The notes under the pieces were generated by a model. That model saw nothing but the letters and a program-made list of their open reading frames with translations. It was not told the origin of the DNA and searched no databases. Positions 58,753 to 64,000 of a stretch of DNA of 64,000 bases are shown here, piece after piece. The stretch is from positions 112,777 to 176,776 of the forward strand of contig NZ_RFLX01000005.1 of NCBI RefSeq assembly GCF_003696345.1, read 5' to 3'. Position numbers and translations under genes: made by a program. Within the stretch, counting starts at the first letter, position 1. Each line of letters opens with the position of its first letter. The stretch comes from Teichococcus wenyumeiae. GTDB taxonomy: Bacteria; Pseudomonadota; Alphaproteobacteria; Acetobacterales; Acetobacteraceae.

Positions 58753-59726
58753 CAGGTGTTGGGCACGCTGCGGGGGGCTGGCGGGGTGGGGCGTGGCGGC
58801 GGCGGTGTGCCGGTGCCGGCGCGGAAGATTTCCAGCGCGCCGGTGATGCCGCCGGCCAGGGCGGATGCCTCCACCGGCACCACCACGAGTTTGGAGGCGG
58901 GGTTGCCGGCCAATTGGCCGAAGGCCTGGATGTAGCGTTCGCTGATGAAGTAGTTCAGGGCGGCGGTGCCGCCGTCGCGGGCGGCTGCGGCCACGACCTG
59001 GGTGGCGCGGGCCTCGGCCTCGGCCAGGCGTTCGCGGGCCTCGGCGTCGCGGCTCGCGGCTTCCAGGCGGCCTTCGGCTTCCAGGATCTGGGCGGCCTTG
59101 GCGCCTTCGGCGCGCATCACGGCGGCTTCGCGATCGCCCTGGGCACGCATGACGGTGGCGCGGCGCTCACGCTCGGCCATCATCTGGGTGTTCATGGCGA
59201 CAACGAGGTTGGCGGGCGGCTCGATCTTGCGGATTTCCACGCGCGTCACCTTCACGCCCCAGGGGTCGGTGGCGCCGTCCAGCGCGGAAAGGAGGTGGGA
59301 GTTGATCTTGTCGCGCGAGGAGAGCGCGGAATCGAGGTCCATCTCGCCGATGATGGCGCGGATGTTGGTCATGGCGAGCGCCGAAAGCGCCTGGGTCAGG
59401 TTCTGCACCTGGTAGGCGGATTTCTCCGGGTCCATGACGCGGTAGTAGACGATGCCGTCGACGGAGACATTGGCGTTGTCGCGGGTGATGACGGCCTGCT
59501 CGGGGATGTCGAGCACGATTTCCTGCACGTTCACCTTGTGGCCGATGGCGTCGATGAAGGGGATGACGAAGTTGAGGCCGGGGTGCAGGACGCGGGTGAA
59601 GGCGCCGAAGCGTTCCACGGTCCAGTTATAGCCCTGGGGGACGGTGCGGATGCCCTTGAAGGCTGTCAGCACCACGAGGCCGAGCAGGATGATGGTGACG
59701 ATCAGGCCGGCCGATGGTGTGTCCAC
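58752..59726 (-). CDS. SPFH/Band 7 membrane protein (QmcA/stomatin-like)
   Basis: Protein of 324 residues: an N-terminal membrane helix (about 8-26), a Band 7 domain starting at KGIRTVPQGYNWTVERFG, DNANVSVDGIVYYRVMDPEK in its centre, a coiled-coil region rich in Ala/Glu (about 195-250) and a Pro-rich C-terminus. Forms large oligomers in the membrane; in QmcA and HflC relatives it modulates FtsH. Translationally coupled to nfeD. Confidence 0.92.
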   Translation of the reverse strand: MDTPSAGLIVTIILLGLVVLTAFKGIRTVPQGYNWTVERFGAFTRVLHPGLNFVIPFIDAIGHKVNVQEIVLDIPEQAVITRDNANVSVDGIVYYRVMDPEKSAYQVQNLTQALSALAMTNIRAIIGEMDLDSALSSRDKINSHLLSALDGATDPWGVKVTRVEIRKIEPPANLVVAMNTQMMAERERRATVMRAQGDREAAVMRAEGAKAAQILEAEGRLEAASRDAEARERLAEAEARATQVVAAAARDGGTAALNYFISERYIQAFGQLAGNPASKLVVVPVEASALAGGITGALEIFRAGTGTPPPPRPTPPAPRSVPNT

Positions 59727-59874
59727 GCTGCTTCCCCTTTGATTTTCGCGGGGATGCTAGACCGTTCCGGCCGCGGTGTAGAGGGCGGCGGCGGTTGTGG
59801 CCCCGGGGCAGAATGGTAGCGGGCGCTTCAGCCATAATGCTATCCTTTCGGGCCAAGAAGGATCGGAGGAAGTC

Positions 59875-60747
59875 ATGGGCCCTGCCTTTACGCGCCGTCC
59901 GTTATTCGGGCTGGCGGCGGCTACCTTGCTGGCGCGTGCCGTCCGGCCCGCCGCCGCGGCTGGCCTGCCGGAGTTGCGGGAGGTGGCGCTGCCGGGTGTC
60001 CGGCTGGCTTACCGGGACAGTGGCGGGGATGGCGTGCCGGTGATGCTGCTGCATGCCAATACGGGCACCAGCGCCAGTTGGGCGCCGCAGTTCGAGGCTT
60101 TCGCCGCCGCGGGCTATCGCGTCATCGCCACCGACCGGCGCGGCTGGGGCGGCAGCGTGGCGGAGCCCGGCAGCGGGCCGCAGCCGGGCAGCGTGGCGGA
60201 GGATCTGGGCGCGCTGGTGGATCACCTGAAGCTGCCGCGCTTCCATTTGCTGGGGATTGCGGGCGGCGGCTTCATCGCGCTGGATTACGCCGCCTGGCGG
60301 CCGGAGACGCTGCGCGGCCTGGTGGTGGCGGCCAGCACCGGTTCCTTCTCGGAGCCGGAGATGCAGCAGTTGAACCGGAATGTCGCCATTCCCGGCTTCA
60401 CGGAGCTGCCGGAGCCATTCCGGGAGATCGGCCCTTCCTTCCGCGCCGCTTATCCGGAGCGGGTGGCGGAATGGAGCCATGCGCAGGAGGCGGCGCGGCA
60501 GAAGGGCGCGCCCCCGCAGCCGCTGCGCACGCCCAATACCTTCGCGAAGGTGGAGGGCATCCGCACGCCGCTGCTGGCCATCACCGCCAGTGCGGACCTG
60601 CTGGCGCCGCCGGCGCTGATGGCGCGCTGGCTGAAGCACCTGCCGCAGGCGGAGGTCTTCAACATCGCCGATGCCGGCCACTCCGTGGCGATGGAGCAGC
60701 CGGAGCTGTTCAACAGAGCGGTGCTGGATTTCCTCCGCCGCCATTGA
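59875..60747 (+). CDS. Exported alpha/beta-hydrolase fold protein without the usual nucleophile Ser
   Basis: Protein of 290 residues. The N-terminus MGPAFTRRPLFGLAAATLLA with a pair of arginines and an AAAAG end looks like an export signal. The fold is clear: LLHANTGTSASWAPQ, DRRGWGGS, and late Asp and His (ITASADLLAPP, DAGHSVAMEQP). The nucleophile elbow reads GIAGGGF (codon GCG), so Ala stands where Ser is expected. It is either inactive, uses another residue, or belongs to a subfamily with this change. GGAGGAAGTC before the ATG supports the start. Confidence 0.85.
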   Translation: MGPAFTRRPLFGLAAATLLARAVRPAAAAGLPELREVALPGVRLAYRDSGGDGVPVMLLHANTGTSASWAPQFEAFAAAGYRVIATDRRGWGGSVAEPGSGPQPGSVAEDLGALVDHLKLPRFHLLGIAGGGFIALDYAAWRPETLRGLVVAASTGSFSEPEMQQLNRNVAIPGFTELPEPFREIGPSFRAAYPERVAEWSHAQEAARQKGAPPQPLRTPNTFAKVEGIRTPLLAITASADLLAPPALMARWLKHLPQAEVFNIADAGHSVAMEQPELFNRAVLDFLRRH

Positions 60748-60762
60748 GCGGCGGCGGCGGGG

Positions 60763-61197
60763 TCAGGCCGCCTGGGCAGTGGCGGCGGGGCGGCCCAGCA
60801 GGCGGCGGATGTCAAGCGCATGGGCGCCGGCGCCGAGGCCGGCCTGGACCAGCATCAGCAGGATCCAGAAGACCGGGAATTCCCAGCCGCCGCCGTTGTT
60901 GCTGAAGACCCAGCCATTGCCGCCGTGCTGCAGGGCGGCGCCGACCAGGATGGGCAGCGTCAGCAGCGAGACCAGCGGCACCCAGAGGCCGAGGATCAGC
61001 GCGATGCCGGCCGCCGTCTCGGCCAGGGCGACGATGGCGCCAAAGACGGGCGGATAGCCCAGGCTGCCGAAGTAGCCCATGGTGCCGGCCAGGCCGAAGG
61101 TCAGCACCTTCATGTAGAAGCCATGGGCCAGGAAGAGGATGCCGAGGCCGAGGCGCAGCAGCAGCGTGGCATAGGGGGCGAGGCGGGTGTCATTCAT
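60763..61197 (-). CDS. DoxX family membrane protein
   Basis: Protein of 144 residues with four membrane helices, typical of DoxX: LLLRLGLGILFLAHGFYMKV, an AETAAGIALILGLW helix and the following PILVGAALQHGGNGW. Family members act in thiosulfate or redox metabolism or as oxidoreductase partners; no role is known here. It is divergent from the LysR gene (116 bases), which may control it. Confidence 0.85.
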   Translation of the reverse strand: MNDTRLAPYATLLLRLGLGILFLAHGFYMKVLTFGLAGTMGYFGSLGYPPVFGAIVALAETAAGIALILGLWVPLVSLLTLPILVGAALQHGGNGWVFSNNGGGWEFPVFWILLMLVQAGLGAGAHALDIRRLLGRPAATAQAA

Positions 61198-61313
61198 GGC
61201 GGGAACCTTTGATGAAGGGCTGCGGCCGCATCGGCCGCTGTTGACGCCAGCGGTACCAGCCCCGTGCCCGTGCTTCCAACGCGGATCGGAAACGGTCATC
61301 ATCAGCGGCATCA

Positions 61314-62264
61314 ATGGCCGACCTTTCCAGCCTCGACCTGAACCTGCTGCGGGTATTCGACGCGGTGGCGCGTGAGCGGCACGTGACGCGTGCGGCGCAG
61401 CGCCTGCACCTGTCGCAGCCCGCCGTCTCCAATGCGCTGACGCGGCTACGGCAGGCGCTGGGGGATGAGTTGTTCCTGCGCCGCCCGGGCGGGGTGGAGC
61501 CGACGGAGCTGGCTCTTTCGCTGGCCGCCCCGGTGGCGGAGGTGCTGGACCGGCTGCGGGAGACGCTGGCCGCCCATGCGCCCTTCGACCCCGCCACGTC
61601 CGACCGGGTCTTCAGCCTGGGCTTTTCCGAATATGCCGAAGCGGTGCTGGCGCCGCCGCTGCTGGCGCATATGGCCAGCCACGCGCCGCAGGCCATGCTG
61701 GCCATCCGCCATGCCGACCGCGTCAATGCCATGCAGATGCTGGAGGCGGACGAGGCGCAGATGGTGCTGGGCATGCTGCCTGAGCCCCCTGCCCTCTATA
61801 CCCGCCTGCGCCTGCTGCCGGAGGCCTTCCTGGTGCTGATGCGCCCCGGGCACCCGCTGGCCGGGGGCGAACTGACGGTGGAGCGCTTCGCGCAGCACCC
61901 GCACCTGTTGCATTCCCCCAATGGCTCCCGCGAAGGTGCCCTGGACCTGCCGATGCGGGAGGCCGGGCACCCGCGGCGGATCGGCGCCGTGGTGGCGCAT
62001 CTCTCGGCGGTGCCGGCCATCCTGGGCGGGACCGACATGGTGATGGCCCTGTCCGCCCGACTGGCACGGCAGATGGCGGCAGCCCATGCCCTGGCGCTGC
62101 GCCCCTGCCCGGTGGAGACGCGCCATACCCGGCTGTCCCTGATCTTCCATCGCCGCTTTGAGGCAGACCAGGGCCATGCCTGGCTGCGCCGCCTGCTGCT
62201 GTCGGTGGCGCGCGATGCCTCGCCGCGGGAGGAATGCGAGCGGGTGCGGCAGGGGTTGGTCTGA
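61314..62264 (+). CDS. LysR family transcriptional regulator
   Basis: Regulator of 316 residues. The N-terminal HTH is LDLNLLRVFDAVARERHVTR, then HLSQPAVSNALTRLRQALGD; the effector domain has TSDRVFSLGFSEYAEAVLAP. It resembles the NodD/NahR-like group with longer C-termini. Divergent from doxX, so DoxX is its most likely target. A full repeat element begins about 17 bases after the stop. Confidence 0.92.
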   Translation: MADLSSLDLNLLRVFDAVARERHVTRAAQRLHLSQPAVSNALTRLRQALGDELFLRRPGGVEPTELALSLAAPVAEVLDRLRETLAAHAPFDPATSDRVFSLGFSEYAEAVLAPPLLAHMASHAPQAMLAIRHADRVNAMQMLEADEAQMVLGMLPEPPALYTRLRLLPEAFLVLMRPGHPLAGGELTVERFAQHPHLLHSPNGSREGALDLPMREAGHPRRIGAVVAHLSAVPAILGGTDMVMALSARLARQMAAAHALALRPCPVETRHTRLSLIFHRRFEADQGHAWLRRLLLSVARDASPREECERVRQGLV

Positions 62265-62280
62265 GGCATCCGGGCCGGGG

Positions 62281-62548
62281 CAAGAAGGGGCGCCGCCCCT
62301 TCCGGACCTTCCCCGCTGGGGTGACAGGGTCACCCCAGGCCCCGCCGTCAGTTTTAGGCACGCTGGTTGGAACGGAGGTCATGGACCTCCGGCGGCTGCG
62401 GGTTCAGCCCGCGTGGCCTTTGGATTTTCCAGGCTGGCGGCTGGGACCATGCCGCGCCCTCCAGGCCCCTCTTAAACTGGCAGCGGGGTCCGGGGTGGAC
62501 TTTCCACCCCGGCGGGCGTGTCCAGAGAGGGCAGCGCCCTCTTTGGCC
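62281..62548. repeat. Intergenic repeat element, type A, full copy
   Basis: About 268 bp between the LysR stop and the 3' end of the AI-2E gene. Left module: hairpins 62285-62301 (AAGGGGC) and 62317-62337 (TGGGGTGAC, loop AGG, identical to the one at 31.26 kb), then CCCCGCCGTCAGTTTTAGGC. Centre: stem CGGAGGTC at 62373-62391 and a conserved GGCTGCGGGTTCAGCCCGCG segment. Right inverted module: CCGGGGTGGA hairpin 62490-62512 and AGAGGGC hairpin 62526-62542, nearly identical to the 31.4 kb copy. It ends 12 bases from the next stop codon. Confidence 0.82.
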
Positions 62549-62560
62549 CCGGCCTGTGGT

Positions 62561-63586
62561 TCAGCGCAGCACCACCGGGGCTTCCTCCGGCCGCTCCTGA
62601 TCCAGGTAGTCCTCCACGTAGAGCCGGTGCACCAGCATCATGCCCATGGCGGCCAGGGGTGTGGCCAGCGCCAGGCCGGTGATGCCGAAGAGCGTGCCCA
62701 TCGCCACCTGGGCCATGATGGTCAGGGCCGGCGGCAGGTCCACGCTGCGCTTCTGGACATAGGGGGTGATGAGGTAGCTCTCCACCGTCTGCACCGCGAG
62801 GTAGAGGCCCACCACCGACAGGGCGCCGGTCATGCCCGAATCCAGCCCCAGCAGCACCGCCGGCACCGCCGCCATGACCGGGCCGATATTGGGGATGAAG
62901 GTCAGCAGCGCCGCGATCATGCCCAGCAGCGGCGCCAGCGGGATGCCGAGCGCCCAGAGCCCGAGGGTGGTCAGCACCCCCACCACGGTCATGGAGACCA
63001 GCTGCGCCCCCAGCCAGCCGCGCAGGGTCTCGGCGATCTCCTCGCAGGTGGCGCGCGCCTTGGGGCGGAGGGAGGGCGGGAAGAACAGCTCGATGCCACG
63101 GCGGTAGAGCCCGGGGTCCACCGCGAAATAGAGGCCGAGGAAGATCAGCAGCACGAAGTTGCCCAGCGCGCCAAAGGTGCCGCCCAGCACCGCGAAGGCG
63201 CTGCTGCCCCCGCCGCTGGGCAGTTGCAGGTTCTCGGGCTTGGCCTTCTCCAGCAGTTGCTGGCCCCAGCTATACTGGGACAGGCGCTGCGTGCCCTGTT
63301 CCATCACACGCGGCACCTGTTGCCAGAGCTGGTTGGCCTGTTCCGCCAGTTGCGGCGCCGCCATCAGCGCGAAGGCCACGCCCAGCAGCACCAGCAGCAG
63401 CGTGAAGACCAGCACGCGCGCGGTGCCGGACAGACCGAAGCGCTTGAACAGCAGGTCGCCGCCGCCGCGCAGGAAGACCCCCAGCAGCGCGCCGCCGAAG
63501 GTCAGCAGCAGCGCATCCGGCACCTGCCACACCAGCAGCACCAGGATGAGGGCGAAGACGATGACGGAAACAGGCCGGCGCCGCAT
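62561..63586 (-). CDS. AI-2E family transporter (PerM/YdiK type)
   Basis: Membrane protein of 341 residues with about seven to eight helices. Family marks include LLTFGGALLGVFLRG, FVLLIFLGLYFAVDPGLYRR, IAALLTFIPNIGPVMAAVPA and the C-terminal PLAAMGMMLVHRLYVEDYL. Despite the name most members have unproven substrates. AAGGATCC lies upstream of the ATG at 63586; the frame extends 39 codons more without membrane character. Divergent from ndk. Confidence 0.9.
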   Translation of the reverse strand: MRRRPVSVIVFALILVLLVWQVPDALLLTFGGALLGVFLRGGGDLLFKRFGLSGTARVLVFTLLLVLLGVAFALMAAPQLAEQANQLWQQVPRVMEQGTQRLSQYSWGQQLLEKAKPENLQLPSGGGSSAFAVLGGTFGALGNFVLLIFLGLYFAVDPGLYRRGIELFFPPSLRPKARATCEEIAETLRGWLGAQLVSMTVVGVLTTLGLWALGIPLAPLLGMIAALLTFIPNIGPVMAAVPAVLLGLDSGMTGALSVVGLYLAVQTVESYLITPYVQKRSVDLPPALTIMAQVAMGTLFGITGLALATPLAAMGMMLVHRLYVEDYLDQERPEEAPVVLR

Positions 63587-63762
63587 GGCGGGATCCTTCA
63601 GGCAGGGAGCGCCGGTTAAAGCCCTGGTCCGGGCCGGAAGTTGCCAAGGCCCCGCCAGCCGGCGCCGCTTGTCACGCGCTGGCCCCTTGCGCGCGGCGGC
63701 CACCCCGCTTATCCGGCGCGCTGATATCCGCCTTTCGTTCCCCCAGCTAAGGATGCCTTTCC

Positions 63763-64000
63763 ATGGCCGAGCGTACCCTCTCCATCATCAAGCCTGACGC
63801 GACCCGCCGGAACCTGACCGGCAAGATCAACGCCAAGTTCGAGGAGCAGGGCCTGCGCATCGTGGCGCAGAAGCGCATCCAGCTCTCTGAGGCCCAGGCC
63901 GGCGCCTTCTATGCCGAGCACAAGGCCCGCCCCTTCTACAACGACCTGGTCTCCTTCATGACCTCGGGCCCCGTTGTCGTGCAGGTGCTGGAAGGCGAGA
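63763..64000 (+). CDS. ndk: Nucleoside diphosphate kinase, 5' part (runs off the window)
   Basis: The first 79 codons of Ndk, which balances NTP pools by phosphate transfer through a His. The visible part has [20 protein letters not shown] with the conserved Lys, [20 protein letters not shown], and [20 protein letters not shown]. The catalytic His lies beyond the window edge. AAGGA nine bases upstream fixes the start. Confidence 0.96.
   Translation, partial: MAERTLSIIKPDATRRNLTGKINAKFEEQGLRIVAQKRIQLSEAQAGAFYAEHKARPFYNDLVSFMTSGPVVVQVLEGE

Overview
The window is high-GC DNA (for example 46 of 60 bases are G/C at 51241-51300) with densely packed, often overlapping genes. The gene content points to an alphaproteobacterium, most likely an Acetobacteraceae/Roseomonas-like member of the Rhodospirillales. 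This is inferred from the chvI-chvG next to pckA arrangement, grpE-dnaK-dnaJ, hemJ/hemH near rho, a DUF1674/htpX pair and several orphan Bug-type solute receptors. No species can be named from the sequence alone.

Layout. 0-6.3 kb: htpX, a succinate dehydrogenase assembly factor, DUF1330, tadA with an SDR, a secreted protein, and a gamma-glutamyl hydrolase/pseudouridine synthase/rsmD run. 6.3-18.3 kb is almost all minus strand: a vitamin B6 operon (pdxA-pdxJ-2OG dioxygenase), a small NUDIX/MOSC/NTF2-like/unknown operon, trmB-metK, dapB, a BetT-type carrier, and hemJ-HAD-hemH. 18.4-24.2 kb plus strand: grpE, dnaK, dnaJ, rho. 24.2-28.5 kb: a DUF2125 protein, an AT-richer intergenic region with DnaA-box-like 9-mers (candidate chromosomal origin), then ftsE-ftsX-ydcF-plsC. 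28.6-44.7 kb: a zinc-ribbon protein, orphan transport receptors of the TRAP, SBP_bac_5 and Bug types with GntR and LysR regulators, uppP, a chemoreceptor, a bactofilin, an adenosine kinase, a methyltransferase and tRNA-Leu(UAA). 45-53.9 kb: chvG/chvI divergent from pckA, an MpaB-like protein, an ADA-like deaminase, argG and a NUDIX hydrolase. 54-64 kb: Pit/DUF47 phosphate pair, a truncated transposase-like gene with a partial second copy 2.9 kb away, a low-GC ParB-like gene, nfeD-SPFH, an odd alpha/beta hydrolase, DoxX/LysR, an AI-2E family permease, and the start of ndk.

Two features stand out. First, eight intergenic copies (three full-length, about 267 bp each) of a modular element are spread through the window. 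Its ends are inverted, hairpin-rich modules flanking a conserved centre. Copies lie at gene 3' ends, so they look like a MITE/REPIN-like family doubling as terminators. Second, 25325-25620 has a clear drop in GC and several DnaA-box-like sites, including a perfect TTATCCACA inside the 3' end of plsC, near rho and hemH/hemJ, which are typical neighbours of alphaproteobacterial origins. The most foreign-looking stretch is 56672-58180: a 445-residue ParB/Srx-fold protein of very different base composition beside the transposase-derived gene.
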